Notes: generated by a model from the sequence alone, not told the origin. Counted from the stretch's first letter, positions 16,126 through 25,274 are shown. The stretch is DNA of 64,000 bases from Chryseobacterium flavum (GCF_003385595.1 NZ_QNUE01000005.1:1-64000); one strand, 5' to 3'. A program made the numbers and translations.

Positions 16126-18054
16126 CTAGTTCAGTTTTCTGTTAATAACCCTGTCCATATAATCCTGATACCATGCTTTTGCTGTTAGTTTTCCTTTTTC
16201 CACTTCAGCAGTTTTGAGAGTACTGATCAGGTTATTTTCAAGTCCAAGATCTGTTTTATTATACACTCCGGTAATTTCTTTACCATCAAAACGGTAAATA
16301 TAGTTTCCAATCATAAATTGTTCCGAAGTACCGTCTGAATTCACCACAACAGAAGGATAATTTTTGTCGCTTACCAGACTCCTGCCCCAGCTTCTGATGG
16401 GTTTATTATACCCGATAAGATCCGCCAAAGTAGGATAAATATCAATTTGCTGAGCCATTTCCGGATTTACTCCATTAAGCTGATATTCAGGATTTGGAGA
16501 ATAAAAAATTAACGGAACGGCAAAACGGTTCATGGCTTTTTCATATTCAGGATAATAGACCTGATTGGTATGATCTCCTGTAAAAACAAATATTGTATTG
16601 TTAAACCACGGTTGTTTTTTAGCCGTCTCAAAGTATTTTTTAATCGCATAATCCGTATATTGAATAGGCTCATGCATTTCTATTTTTCCTTTTCTGAATT
16701 TTCCTTTATACTTTTCGGGGATTTTAAAAGGATGATGAGATGAGGCAGTAAATACCGTAGCCATGAACGGTTGTTTTTTTCCGACATTTTTGGCAAAATA
16801 CTGGAGAAAAGGCTCATCCCAAATTGCCCACATTCCGTCAAAGTCTGCATCATGATTAAATTCTGTTTTCCCAAAATAATGTTTGAATCCCAGAATATTC
16901 CCAAATCCAAGGAATCCCATGGAGCCATTAGGTGCACCATGATAAAAGGATGTATCATATCCTAATTCATTACAGACAGAAACAATAGACTGGATTTTCT
17001 GATTGGAATAAGGTGACCCCGTAAACGCATCTGTAAGGCTTGGAATTCCTGCCAGTACACTACTCATCCCATGAATTGACTGTCTTCCGTTTGCAAATGT
17101 GTTCGGAAAAATAAGACTCCGGCCTGCTAAGCTATCCATAAACGGAGTATAGGAAATATAGTCTTTTATATTTTTATCTTTATTAAAAGCGCCTGAATAT
17201 TCACGGCCGAAAGATTCCACAATAAAAATAACAATATTCGGACGTTTTTCCACTTTCCTGTCATACAATTTATAGGGCTGGACATTTTCTTCAATATACT
17301 TTTCATCTACAAAATGTACTTCTTTAAAATTATTGGTCCCCAGTGTTCTGAAAAAAGAAAAAGTACTGTTAAGAACTACATTGCCCTGAAGGGGATTGGT
17401 TACAAAGCGGTTTGCATCAACCATATTGATCGGCCTCGTACTGTGCCTAAAATCGCCGCGGATTCCTCCAACAACCAAAACTACGGTTATACATAAGATA
17501 ATAACTGAAGAAAGAAAATAAGGTAATAATTTTGCAGGTCTGCTTTCTTTAATTTTCACTTTTTTATAAAGAAAAACCCATAGTGCCATAAGAACAACAA
17601 ACCAGATCAGCACGAAAGGATGCTGTCCGATGGAAGCTATAAAAACTTTAGAAAGGTTGGATTCATGTTCTGCCACCTGCAGTGCAGCTGAAGTTAGCCT
17701 GGACTGTGAAAATTTATAATATATAAAATCACCGAAATTCATTGAATAAGCAATCCCGTTTGTGACGAAATAAATCCAGAAAAGAACTTTCTGATATCCC
17801 TTCTTTGTATTGATGATTATTGGAATAATGCTAAGAAGTATAAAAAGGGAATTAACATATAATATAGCGGTAGTATCGAAAGCTGTACCGTGATACGCCA
17901 GTTTTATATAGTCAGAAACCGAATCAATTTTAATAAGGTCTTTATTGAAATACCAAAATAAAAGCCTTGCTATCTGGTAAAAGACATAGGCTAAAAAAAT
18001 CCTGTACATCAATACAAGAATTTCCTGTTTTCTCAATTCTTTTGAAAATTTCAT
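16126..18054 (-). CDS. LTA-synthase-family membrane sulfatase-fold enzyme
   Basis: A 642-aa inner-membrane protein: about five N-terminal hydrophobic helices (1-215), then an extracytoplasmic alkaline-phosphatase/sulfatase domain. Key motifs are NIVIFIVESFGREY (first metal Glu), YTPFMDSLAGRSLIFPNTFANG followed by RQSIHGM (the probable nucleophile is Ser here; many relatives use Thr), IFVFTGDHTNQVYYP (metal Asp/His) and RFAVPLIFYSPN. In Gram-negative relatives such enzymes transfer phosphoglycerol or phosphoethanolamine to envelope glycans or lipids; the true substrate is unknown. It is divergent from pssA, which makes phosphatidylserine for phosphatidylethanolamine, so a phosphoethanolamine-transfer role is possible but unproven. 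A TAAATTTG box stands 4 nt before the ATG. Confidence 0.87.
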   Translation of the reverse strand: MKFSKELRKQEILVLMYRIFLAYVFYQIARLLFWYFNKDLIKIDSVSDYIKLAYHGTAFDTTAILYVNSLFILLSIIPIIINTKKGYQKVLFWIYFVTNGIAYSMNFGDFIYYKFSQSRLTSAALQVAEHESNLSKVFIASIGQHPFVLIWFVVLMALWVFLYKKVKIKESRPAKLLPYFLSSVIILCITVVLVVGGIRGDFRHSTRPINMVDANRFVTNPLQGNVVLNSTFSFFRTLGTNNFKEVHFVDEKYIEENVQPYKLYDRKVEKRPNIVIFIVESFGREYSGAFNKDKNIKDYISYTPFMDSLAGRSLIFPNTFANGRQSIHGMSSVLAGIPSLTDAFTGSPYSNQKIQSIVSVCNELGYDTSFYHGAPNGSMGFLGFGNILGFKHYFGKTEFNHDADFDGMWAIWDEPFLQYFAKNVGKKQPFMATVFTASSHHPFKIPEKYKGKFRKGKIEMHEPIQYTDYAIKKYFETAKKQPWFNNTIFVFTGDHTNQVYYPEYEKAMNRFAVPLIFYSPNPEYQLNGVNPEMAQQIDIYPTLADLIGYNKPIRSWGRSLVSDKNYPSVVVNSDGTSEQFMIGNYIYRFDGKEITGVYNKTDLGLENNLISTLKTAEVEKGKLTAKAWYQDYMDRVINRKLN

Positions 18055-18058
18055 TCGG

Positions 18059-18066
18059 CAAATTTA
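18059..18066 (-). promoter_or_regulatory. -7 element of the LTA-synthase-like gene (TAAATTTG)
   Basis: On the minus strand TAAATTTG is followed by CCGA and the ATG at 18054. The predicted transcript begins at or next to the start codon. Confidence 0.5.
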
Positions 18067-18105
18067 CATCAAATTCACATTAATGTATTTTTTAGTTCAT
18101 ATTAT

Positions 18106-18138
18106 TTTGATACATAATTTTTAAAAACAGTAATTTTG
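18106..18138 (+). promoter_or_regulatory. Promoter of pssA (TTTG-N21-TAATTTTG)
   Basis: TTTG at 18106-18109 and TAATTTTG at 18131-18138 are 21 nt apart, matching both Bacteroidota elements. The -7 box ends 5 nt before the pssA ATG, which again predicts a near-leaderless mRNA. Confidence 0.6.
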
Positions 18139-18143
18139 TACTT

Positions 18144-18857
18144 ATGGATTTTATAAAGAATAATCTTGCCAATGCTTTAACGCTGGCTAATTTATTTGCA
18201 GGCTCAATAGGGGCAATACATCTTATTTCAGGAGACTATCAGACTACGGCAATCTGTCTTATTCTTTCTTCAATTTTCGATTTTTTTGACGGGTTTGTTG
18301 CAAGGGCCCTGAAATCAAATTCCAACTTAGGTCTTCAGCTTGATTCTCTTGCGGATATGGTAAGCTTTGGATTCATTCCCGGATTGACCATGTATAAAGC
18401 TCTTGAACCTTTCGGAACCGAATTATCCGGGCTTCACTTTCCTTTTGAAATTAAGTATATCGGTTTACTGGTAACCGTTTTCTCCTGTCTACGGCTCGCT
18501 ATCTTTAACCTTGATGAGGAACAGAGGTATTATTTTAAAGGATTAAATACGCCTACCAATACCATTCTCCTATTTGGATTATATTATGCCTTTAAAGAAA
18601 CCGGACATTTTAGTTTCTTATTTGACCACAGCCTTTTACTGGTAATATTAAGTGTTCTTACTTCATGGCTTCTGGTCAGCCCAATAAAAATGATGGCGAT
18701 GAAGTTTAAATCCAGACAGTTAAAAGACAACTATCCCAAAATAGTTTTATTAGTGGGAGGAATTGCCATTCTTGCCCTATTTCAGATTGTAGGGATTCCG
18801 ATGCTGGTTATTTATTATATATTGGTATCATTGGTTTTTCAGCGACAGCTTAAATAA
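18144..18857 (+). CDS. pssA: CDP-diacylglycerol--serine O-phosphatidyltransferase
   Basis: A membrane enzyme (237 aa) that makes phosphatidylserine, the precursor of phosphatidylethanolamine, from CDP-diacylglycerol and serine. The CDP-alcohol phosphotransferase motif D-G-x2-A-R-x8-G-x3-D-x3-D is complete in DFFDGFVARALKSNSNLGLQ followed by LDSLADMVSFG. Six or so membrane helices follow, and the lengths fit the Bacillus/Helicobacter-type PssA rather than the E. coli soluble type. It shares its promoter region divergently with the LTA-synthase-like gene. No decarboxylase (psd) is found next to it. Confidence 0.93.
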   Translation: MDFIKNNLANALTLANLFAGSIGAIHLISGDYQTTAICLILSSIFDFFDGFVARALKSNSNLGLQLDSLADMVSFGFIPGLTMYKALEPFGTELSGLHFPFEIKYIGLLVTVFSCLRLAIFNLDEEQRYYFKGLNTPTNTILLFGLYYAFKETGHFSFLFDHSLLLVILSVLTSWLLVSPIKMMAMKFKSRQLKDNYPKIVLLVGGIAILALFQIVGIPMLVIYYILVSLVFQRQLK

Positions 18858-18921
18858 AGATTATAAGGAAAGATGAATTTCATCTTTCAAATTAAATATA
18901 TTATCAAATTATCCTATTAAC

Positions 18922-19686
18922 ATGAATTTAAAACTCCATAAACCGCTTTGTATTTTTGATCTTGAAACTACCGGAACCAATATCGGAAAAGACCGGATTG
19001 TTGAAATATGCATATTAAAGGTAAATCCTGATGCATCCCGGGAAAGTAAAACATGGCGTGTTAATCCAGAGATGCCCATTCCGAAAGAATGCAGTGAAAT
19101 TCACGGAATTTATGACGAAGATGTAAAAGATGCTCCTGTGTTCAGAGAAATTGCCCCTAAAATTATGGAAATGCTTACAGGAAGTGATCTGGGTGGGTTC
19201 AATTCCAACAGATTTGATGTTCCTCTTTTAGCAGAAGAGCTTTTAAGAGTAGGAATAGACTTTGATTTGAGTAAGTTCAGGCTGGTAGATGCCCAGACAA
19301 TTTTCCACAAAAAAGAACCTAGAAACCTTGGAGCAGCTTATCAGTTCTATTGTGGAAAAACATTGGAAAATGCACACTCTGCTGAAGCTGACGTAATGGC
19401 TACTTTCGAAGTTCTTGATGCACAGGTGGGTAAATACGATGATATCCCGAATGAAATTGCACCGCTAAGTGAATTCACATTCCATAATAAAAATGCAGAT
19501 CTTGCCGGATTCATTGGATATAATGAAAAAATGGAAGAAGTTTTCAATTTTGGAAAGTATAAAGGGCAGGGTGTAAAAGCTATATTTCAAAAAGATCTCG
19601 GATATTTCGGATGGCTTCAGAATGCTGACTTCCCTCTATACACCAAGAAAGTCTTTACAAAAATTCAACTGTCAAGTAAATTTTAG
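18922..19686 (+). CDS. DEDDh 3'-5' exonuclease (DNA polymerase III epsilon-like)
   Basis: A 254-aa protein whose first 170 residues form an RNase-T/DnaQ-type exonuclease. All acidic residues are present: Asp and Glu in CIFDLETTGTNIGKDRIVEI, Asp in GGFNSNRFDVPLLAEELLRV, and His/Asp in ENAHSAEADVMATFEVLDA. The C-terminal part (about 185-254) contains FNFGKYKGQGVKAIFQKDLGYFGWLQNADF, a small module also seen at the end of other exonucleases, with a likely nucleic-acid-binding role. It is followed with a 2-bp gap by a DUF2007 gene, so the two are co-transcribed. It may serve proofreading or repair; which is unclear. Confidence 0.92.
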   Translation: MNLKLHKPLCIFDLETTGTNIGKDRIVEICILKVNPDASRESKTWRVNPEMPIPKECSEIHGIYDEDVKDAPVFREIAPKIMEMLTGSDLGGFNSNRFDVPLLAEELLRVGIDFDLSKFRLVDAQTIFHKKEPRNLGAAYQFYCGKTLENAHSAEADVMATFEVLDAQVGKYDDIPNEIAPLSEFTFHNKNADLAGFIGYNEKMEEVFNFGKYKGQGVKAIFQKDLGYFGWLQNADFPLYTKKVFTKIQLSSKF

Positions 19687-19688
19687 AA

Positions 19689-20087
19689 ATGTCTGATCTG
19701 ATCCGCTTTAAATTTTATGAAACAGCCCTTGAAGCTAACAGGGACAAACAGATCCTGGCTGAAAACGGGATCAACAGTTTTATTGCCAATGAACAGCTGA
19801 TTCAATCAGATTGGCTTCTTTCCCAGGCTGTAGGCGGAATTCAGCTTCAGGTTTTTGAAGATGATATTGAAAGGGCAGCACAAATACTACAGGAATATAA
19901 GGAGAATGAAGTATTTTCCCTGGAAGTAGAGCATACGATCGATGATCCGGAATTTGATTTTGTGTGTCCAAAATGCGGATCCAATCATATTTACAGGGAT
20001 GACCGGGCAACCAGTTTTTTTGGAATTTCATTTTTAACAAGCCATAAATTTATCTGCTATTATTGTGGAAATGAATTTGCCCACTGA
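19689..20087 (+). CDS. DUF2007 domain protein with C-terminal zinc ribbon
   Basis: It is 132 aa. The N-terminal half (RFKFYETALEANRDKQILAENGINSFIANEQ then a GGIQLQVFEDDIERAAQILQEY segment) is the DUF2007 putative signal-transducing ferredoxin-like fold. The C-terminal half has two CxxC pairs, FVCPKCGSNHIY and FICYYCGNEF, forming a probable zinc ribbon. No catalytic motif. It follows the exonuclease gene by 2 bp. Confidence 0.85.
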   Translation: MSDLIRFKFYETALEANRDKQILAENGINSFIANEQLIQSDWLLSQAVGGIQLQVFEDDIERAAQILQEYKENEVFSLEVEHTIDDPEFDFVCPKCGSNHIYRDDRATSFFGISFLTSHKFICYYCGNEFAH

Positions 20088-20131
20088 AGGCTCTACTTCA
20101 ATAAATTTAGAATTTAAAAAAGAAAAAAATC

Positions 20132-20737
20132 ATGAAAATCATCTGCATAGGAAGAAATTATAGTGAACATGCAAAAGAACTGGGAAATGAAATCCCGGAA
20201 AATCCGGTTATTTTTATGAAACCCGATACAGCGGTTTTAAAAGGAAATGATTTTTACATTCCGGAATTTTCAAATGATATCCATTATGAGCTTGAAGTGG
20301 TATTAAAAATTTCAAAAGGGGGAAAATATATTCAGAAAGAAGCTGCCCATAAACATTATGATGAAATAAGCCTTGGAATTGATTTTACAGCCAGGGATCT
20401 TCAAAGTGAGTTAAAGTCAAAAGGACTGCCATGGGAACTTGCCAAAGGCTTTGATGGTTCTGCAGTAGTCGGAAACTTCTTTAAAAAAGAACATTATAAT
20501 CTGGAAAGCCTGCCTTTTTCATTATTCAAGAATAAAGAAAATGTTCAGGATGGTAATACAAAAGATATGATCTTCAGTTTTGATGATATTATTGCATTTG
20601 CTTCGCAATATTTTACTTTAAGAGTAGGCGATCTCATTTTTACAGGTACCCCAAAAGGAGTAGGAAAAGTAGAAGAAAATGATATTCTGGAAGCTTATCT
20701 TCAGGATGAAAAACTCCTTGACATCCGAATATTATAG
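20132..20737 (+). CDS. Fumarylacetoacetate hydrolase family protein
   Basis: A compact 201-aa FAH-fold enzyme. Visible: KIICIGRNYSEHAKELGNEIP, PVIFMKPDTAVL, the metal-binding E-x-E in HYELEVVLKI, the Asp in SLGIDFTARDLQ, the lysine in LPWELAKGFDGSA, and LIFTGTPKGVGKV. Relatives include acylpyruvases and oxaloacetate decarboxylases/tautomerases; the short length and start are like YcgM/FAHD1. The exact substrate is not decided by sequence. It follows the DUF2007 gene by 44 bp. Confidence 0.9.
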   Translation: MKIICIGRNYSEHAKELGNEIPENPVIFMKPDTAVLKGNDFYIPEFSNDIHYELEVVLKISKGGKYIQKEAAHKHYDEISLGIDFTARDLQSELKSKGLPWELAKGFDGSAVVGNFFKKEHYNLESLPFSLFKNKENVQDGNTKDMIFSFDDIIAFASQYFTLRVGDLIFTGTPKGVGKVEENDILEAYLQDEKLLDIRIL

Positions 20738-20796
20738 GTAATTTAACATCAATCTGAGAAATTTTTCATATCTTTAGATAACAAAAACTAAAGGTT

Positions 20797-21234
20797 ATGA
20801 TAAATATTGTATTACCCGTAGATTTTGGGGACAAAACAGACCAACTGGTAGAGGGTGCCATAAAATTTGCAAAACAACTCAATGGTAGAATTTATCTGAT
20901 TCATGTAGCTCCATCAGATATCGGATTTGCTATCGGGGATATGGGATTTCAATATTTTCCGGAAGTGGAAGCCAATGAGATCAGAGAAGAACTTGTTCAG
21001 CTTAACAAAATAGAACAGCGGATTCTTGCTCACGATATCGAGTGTGAACACCTTTTAAAGCAAGGACTTGCCAAAGATATTATTATTGAATATGCAAAGG
21101 CAAAAAATGCTGACTACATTGTTATGGGATCACATGGAAGGAGCGGGATTTATGACGTATTTGTAGGAAGTCTTACAAAAGGGCTTACAAAAAGTTCACA
21201 TATTCCTGTTTTAGTACTTCCCATTCATGACTAA
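20797..21234 (+). CDS. Universal stress protein (UspA family)
   Basis: It is 145 aa, a single UspA domain: INIVLPVDFGDKTDQLVEGAIKFAKQLNG at the start, LIHVAPSDIG, and the ATP-binding motif G-x2-G-x9-G-S/T in MGSHGRSGIYDVFVGSLTKG. Ends IPVLVLPIHD. ATP-binding type by motif. It has a strong bidirectional terminator immediately downstream. Confidence 0.93.
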   Translation: MINIVLPVDFGDKTDQLVEGAIKFAKQLNGRIYLIHVAPSDIGFAIGDMGFQYFPEVEANEIREELVQLNKIEQRILAHDIECEHLLKQGLAKDIIIEYAKAKNADYIVMGSHGRSGIYDVFVGSLTKGLTKSSHIPVLVLPIHD

Positions 21235-21262
21235 GAAAATAAAATTTTAATCGTTAGTAATA

Positions 21263-21299
21263 AAAAAACCGATCAAATAATTTATTTGATCGGTTTTTT
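21263..21299. terminator. Bidirectional terminator between the Usp and DUF6341-like genes
   Basis: A long palindrome (AAAAAACCGATCAAATAA and its complement) with an A-run on the left and a T-run on the right. It ends the plus-strand Usp gene and the minus-strand small membrane protein. Confidence 0.85.
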
Positions 21300-21316
21300 A
21301 CTATATAACCAATTAA

Positions 21317-21550
21317 TTAACCTTCTTTTTTATAAATAGTCGGATCATAGTAAGGATGCTTACCTTCCGTAGGAGAATAATAGTCTTTATCTTTGTCACC
21401 ACCTAGTGTAACCACCAGCACGTAGCACCAATATGTAAACAATACACAGCAAACGATAAACAGGATCCAGTTTAAAACATTTCCGAAAGCATCAAAGAAA
21501 CCGAAAGACCATTTGAAAACTTTGCTTAAGAATAGAAAGAAAGACGTCAT
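21317..21550 (-). CDS. Small membrane protein (DUF6341-like)
   Basis: A 77-aa protein with a single long hydrophobic helix (about residues 24-50, WILFIVCCVLFTYWCYVLVV) between a mildly amphipathic N-terminus and a soluble tail rich in Tyr, Pro and Asp (YYSPTEGKHPYYDPTIY). I think it belongs to the flavobacterial DUF6341 family, from memory of its position and tail. It is divergent from the DUF6427-like membrane gene, 42 bp apart, as usual in related genomes. Function unknown. Confidence 0.7.
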   Translation of the reverse strand: MTSFFLFLSKVFKWSFGFFDAFGNVLNWILFIVCCVLFTYWCYVLVVTLGGDKDKDYYSPTEGKHPYYDPTIYKKEG

Positions 21551-21592
21551 TATTTTCCTTTTTTAAATTAACTTTGTACAAATTTATAAAAA

Positions 21593-22498
21593 ATGTTTAA
21601 ATTACTTTCAAAAGAAAGCAATATTTTTTCAATTCCTGTATATATTGGTTTTCTTCTTTTAGTAGTAATAATATTTAACATACTGAATTTCAATACCTAC
21701 GAAGCTATTGTTGCCGGAATTACATTTCTGGGAATTGCTTTGGGATATTTTTGTTTTCACAGTATTGCTTTAAATTATCAAACTCATCTTCCGTTATTTT
21801 TATATACATTTTTTATATTTGGATTGTATCCCGGCAATCTTGATATCGGGCTTGCCGTTTCACTTCTCACCAATTCTTTTCTCATTCTTCTTCTGACAAG
21901 TGCTGATGAAGATATAAGAAAAAAATCATATGTATTGGTGGGGGCTATTGTGGCACTTAATTTCATCTTTCTTCCTACTACCTGGCCAATGGCTGTATTT
22001 GTCATCATTCACGTTGTAGCCACTTCTGCTAAGATAGGATTAAACCTTTTCAGGTTCCTTCTGGGAATTATTCTGATTACTTTTAGTTATTTTTCTGTGA
22101 TGTATTTTGTTCAATTTACTTCCTGGGATATTGATTATTTTCCTTTCGGGAAAATGAAACCTGTAACAGATTATACGGAACTGCTTCCTCTGATCCCGGT
22201 TGTACTGATGCTTATTTATGCAGTATACGATCACTTTAAGAATTATAATAAAAAAAGCCCGATCAGCAGATACAAATACACCTTTTTATTGGTTTTTTCA
22301 GTAGCCCAGCTTGTAACAATTATTCTATATATGAATAAAAACTATGAATACCTGCTTCTTTTAGCATTCCCTTCGAGTATTATTATAAGCAGAATGATGA
22401 GATTTTTACCAAAATATTGGATGCAGGAGGCCAGCTTATGGCTTATTATTATTAGTTTACTTGGTTTTAAGGCAGGTACAGTTTTTGATTTATTTTAA
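21593..22498 (+). CDS. Polytopic membrane protein (DUF6427-like)
   Basis: It is 301 aa, almost wholly hydrophobic, with about nine to ten predicted helices. Conserved-looking sites are FNTYEAIVAGITFLG, LFIFGLYPGN-like and TTWPMAVFVI in the middle, and the polar loop DYFPFGKMKPVTDYTELLPL. I assign it to DUF6427 from general likeness and from its neighbour; a profile search would settle this. A TAACTTTG box at 21569-21576 is its promoter element. It runs into the DUF3109 gene with 6 bp between stop and start, so they form an operon. Function unknown. Confidence 0.7.
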   Translation: MFKLLSKESNIFSIPVYIGFLLLVVIIFNILNFNTYEAIVAGITFLGIALGYFCFHSIALNYQTHLPLFLYTFFIFGLYPGNLDIGLAVSLLTNSFLILLLTSADEDIRKKSYVLVGAIVALNFIFLPTTWPMAVFVIIHVVATSAKIGLNLFRFLLGIILITFSYFSVMYFVQFTSWDIDYFPFGKMKPVTDYTELLPLIPVVLMLIYAVYDHFKNYNKKSPISRYKYTFLLVFSVAQLVTIILYMNKNYEYLLLLAFPSSIIISRMMRFLPKYWMQEASLWLIIISLLGFKAGTVFDLF

Positions 22499-22504
22499 AA
22501 GATT

Positions 22505-23089
22505 ATGATTCAGATAGACGATAAATTAATTTCCGAGGATATTTTTTCCGAAGAATTTGTTTGCAACCTTACTAAGTGTAAAGGTGCATGTTGTGTGGAA
22601 GGAGACGTGGGTGCTCCTTTGGATAAGGAGGAACTTGAAATTTTAGACCGTATTTTTGATAAAGTTAAACCTTATCTTACCCCAGAAGGGGTTAAGGCCC
22701 TTGAAGAACAAGGAACATGGACTACTGACCCACATGATGGAATGTATGTTACCCCAATGGTGGAAGACCGTGAATGTGCTTATGTAACTTTTGACGAAAA
22801 GGGAATTACCAAATGTGGTATTGAAAAAGCCTATGAAGATGGCGCAGTAGACTGGCAGAAACCTATTTCCTGCCACCTGTACCCAATCAGGATTACTGAG
22901 TATTCCACTTTTACTGCTTTAAATTATCATGAATGGAATGTTTGCAGTGATGCATGCACACTCGGGAAAGAGTTGCAGGTTCCTGTTTACAAATTCCTGA
23001 AAACACCATTAACCAGAAAATATGGAGAGGACTTCTACAATGTGCTCAGTGAAGCCGCTGAAGAATGGAAAAAAGAATATGGCTCTTAA
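22505..23089 (+). CDS. DUF3109 cysteine-rich protein
   Basis: A 194-aa cytoplasmic protein. Cysteine motifs are clear: FVCNLTKCKGACCVEGDVG near the start, then single Cys in DRECAYV, TKCGIEKAY, ISCHLYPIRI, and CSDACTLGKEL. This pattern (CxxxxCxGxCC ... C-x3-C) resembles YkgJ/CxxCxxCC proteins and suggests binding of zinc or an iron-sulfur cluster. The DUF3109 family has no settled function. Second gene after the DUF6427-like protein. Confidence 0.87.
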   Translation: MIQIDDKLISEDIFSEEFVCNLTKCKGACCVEGDVGAPLDKEELEILDRIFDKVKPYLTPEGVKALEEQGTWTTDPHDGMYVTPMVEDRECAYVTFDEKGITKCGIEKAYEDGAVDWQKPISCHLYPIRITEYSTFTALNYHEWNVCSDACTLGKELQVPVYKFLKTPLTRKYGEDFYNVLSEAAEEWKKEYGS

Positions 23090-23110
23090 ACCTTATTCAC
23101 TCATCAATAA

Positions 23111-23137
23111 ATAAAAGCCGGAAATTCCGGCTTTTAT
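23111..23137. terminator. Bidirectional terminator
   Basis: A 13-bp perfect inverted repeat (ATAAAAGCCGGAA / TTCCGGCTTTTAT) lies between the converging DUF3109 and LolA-like genes. Confidence 0.85.
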
Positions 23138-23143
23138 TATGTT

Positions 23144-23830
23144 TTATTTGAAATCAGCATCCGTTACTCCGGAGTTGATCACCAATTTTGTAGTTTTAAT
23201 ATTTACTTTCTGGCCTCCCCCTTCGGCATCTACTTCAGCCGGAAACTGAATTCCATCTACAGTCATATAACTTTTTATCGTTACATTCCCTTCTCCTGCT
23301 ATGGTCTTATACAATAATCCCGTAGCGGCATCAAAGTAAAATTTGCCTTTATCTGAAGAAAGCACATTGTAATCTTTACCATCAAGTTTTTCTACTGTTG
23401 CATTCTGGAAATTTGCAGCATCAAAAGCAAGAGCTTCCACAGGTTTCCCTTTTTTCAGATCAGCAATCTTATCAGCAGGAATGTCAACTTTTGTCCCCAT
23501 TTGGTCAAAATATCCTTTCTCTCCGTCGAAAAGCTGAATCATTTGTTTGCCCATCAATGATTGAACTGACTTGAATTTATTCCCTAATTTCTTAGTAGTC
23601 ATTGTAATTTCCATTCCCTGTACAGTAAGGATATTATCCGTAACTGTAGATTTTACAGCTTCCAATTTATCTTTTCCTCCTAATGCTTTAAAGTAGTTAT
23701 CCACTATTTCTTTAGGAGTCAGTTTAGATTTTGAAGCCTCCGTTGATATGGAAGCAGCTTCTTTCTTTTGAGCTGTTGCCGGAATGGAAAACAACACCGC
23801 ACAGAAAAAAGGAATGATGATCTTTTTCAT
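23144..23830 (-). CDS. LolA-like outer-membrane lipoprotein-sorting family protein
   Basis: A 228-aa exported protein (signal MKKIIIPFFCAVLFSIPATAQ). The body, beta-strand rich with TPKEIVDNYFKALGGKDKLEAVKS, ILTVQGMEITMTTKK, KFKSVQSLMGKQMIQLFDGEKG and YFDAATGLLYKT, fits the LolA/LppM-like half-barrel often placed near insulinase-like peptidases in Bacteroidota. The frame opens 16 codons further upstream, but only the start at 23830 gives a signal peptide. It is separated from tig by a terminator. The cargo is unknown. Confidence 0.8.
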   Translation of the reverse strand: MKKIIIPFFCAVLFSIPATAQKKEAASISTEASKSKLTPKEIVDNYFKALGGKDKLEAVKSTVTDNILTVQGMEITMTTKKLGNKFKSVQSLMGKQMIQLFDGEKGYFDQMGTKVDIPADKIADLKKGKPVEALAFDAANFQNATVEKLDGKDYNVLSSDKGKFYFDAATGLLYKTIAGEGNVTIKSYMTVDGIQFPAEVDAEGGGQKVNIKTTKLVINSGVTDADFK

Positions 23831-23892
23831 ATATGATATTATAAATTTAGGGGTAAATATATGAATATTGGCTGACATAGTCTAAAATAAAA

Positions 23893-23917
23893 AAAACCGT
23901 CAAAGACTGACGGTTTT
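23893..23917 (-). terminator. Terminator of tig
   Basis: A 10-bp stem (AAAACCGTCA, 23893-23902, with 23908-23917) and a 5-nt loop; an A-run to its left gives a T-tail on the minus strand. Confidence 0.85.
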
Positions 23918-23939
23918 AAATATTTATATCGTTGTATAA

Positions 23940-25274
23940 TTATTTTTTAAGCTCTTCTAAAAATTCGTCATGAGAAATTTTAGTTTCTTTTTTGCTTGCC
24001 TTTTCAAGAATTACATCTTTTAGCTTAGCCATAGCAACTTCAGAAGAGATTTGTCTTACCTGCTCCTGATCTTTCAACATCTCAACAGCATATTTCTGGA
24101 TCTCTTCATCACCTAAGTGGTGGATTCCATAAATTGCCAGCTGATTTTTAACCAGCTGCTCAGCTTGTGCCAATACGTCAGCATAGTCTAATTGAATTTC
24201 GTTATCAGTCATCAGTTTACCTTCAATAATCTGGTATCTCAACTGGTTTTTCTCTGCTTCAAGGATTTCTTTAGCCTGCTCTTCAGACTGGATATTCTGA
24301 TTGGAGAACATTAACCATTTCACAAGGAATGATTCAGGAAGTTTTACCTCTTCTTTATCAGTTACCTGCTCTAATACTTTGTTCACAAAATGAACGTCAG
24401 CATTTTGCTGGAAATACTCATCTAATTCAGCTTTTACTTTTTCTTTAAGCTCTTCTTCAGACTTAATTGTTCCTTCTCCGTATACCTTGTTAAATAAGTC
24501 TTCGTTAAGCTCAGCAAGATTTAATGAATAGAAATCTTTTACTTTTACTTCAAGCTCATTGTGGTGAAGATGTTCTACTTCTTCTTTGCTGAATCCTAAT
24601 TCTTTAGCTAATTCTTCATCACCTGCAAGTGTTTCTTTAGAAACTTTTACAGATTCATCCATTTTCAAAGATTTTACCAATTTGAAAGCTGCTTTATTTT
24701 CAGCTGTAATGGTAACATTCTTCGGATGGTGGTGGTGTTCTCCTTCTGCATCTTCTTCCACAACCTGAGAAACTTCTAAAGCGATATAAGAATCTTTAGT
24801 GATTTTATCTTGAGGAACCTGCTCAGCGAAACGCTTCTGCATGTTTTCAATGCTCTTGTTGATTTCTTTTTCAGAAGCCTCTACTTTATAATGAGGAGCC
24901 TCATATTTAGCTAAATCTATCGTGAATTCAGGCTCATATCCTACTTCAAAAGCAACTTCAATCTGATCAGCATTGTAATCTAACTGATTTACAGGCTGAG
25001 GAATTGGCTGACCAACTAATCTTAATTTGTTTTCATTAACATAGTTGTTCAAAGCATCAGAAACCTGTTTGTTGATTTCTTCAAATGCAATACCTGCTTC
25101 ATATTGTTTTTTAACCATACTTAAAGGCACTTTCCCTTTTCTGAATCCAGGAACTTGCGCATTTTTAGCATAATTAATCAATTGCTTTTCTACTTTTTCT
25201 TTGTAGTCAGATTTCTCCAATGTTACAGTAAGTAATGCACTTACATCATCATGGTTTTGTGCGGTAACCTTCAT
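23940..25274 (-). CDS. tig: Trigger factor
   Basis: A 444-aa ribosome-associated chaperone and prolyl isomerase. The N-terminal ribosome-binding domain has the signature region VPGFRKGKVPLSMVKKQYEAG (family GFRxGKxP). A middle FKBP-like part is degenerate, with an unusual run EGEHHHHPKN where a catalytic loop would be, so isomerase activity is doubtful. The C-terminal chaperone domain follows (IQSEEQAKEILEAEKNQLRY, QLDYADVLAQAEQLVKNQL). The length is normal. It has its own -7 box (minus strand TATTTTTG, 25297-25304) and terminator. Confidence 0.95.
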   Translation of the reverse strand: MKVTAQNHDDVSALLTVTLEKSDYKEKVEKQLINYAKNAQVPGFRKGKVPLSMVKKQYEAGIAFEEINKQVSDALNNYVNENKLRLVGQPIPQPVNQLDYNADQIEVAFEVGYEPEFTIDLAKYEAPHYKVEASEKEINKSIENMQKRFAEQVPQDKITKDSYIALEVSQVVEEDAEGEHHHHPKNVTITAENKAAFKLVKSLKMDESVKVSKETLAGDEELAKELGFSKEEVEHLHHNELEVKVKDFYSLNLAELNEDLFNKVYGEGTIKSEEELKEKVKAELDEYFQQNADVHFVNKVLEQVTDKEEVKLPESFLVKWLMFSNQNIQSEEQAKEILEAEKNQLRYQIIEGKLMTDNEIQLDYADVLAQAEQLVKNQLAIYGIHHLGDEEIQKYAVEMLKDQEQVRQISSEVAMAKLKDVILEKASKKETKISHDEFLEELKK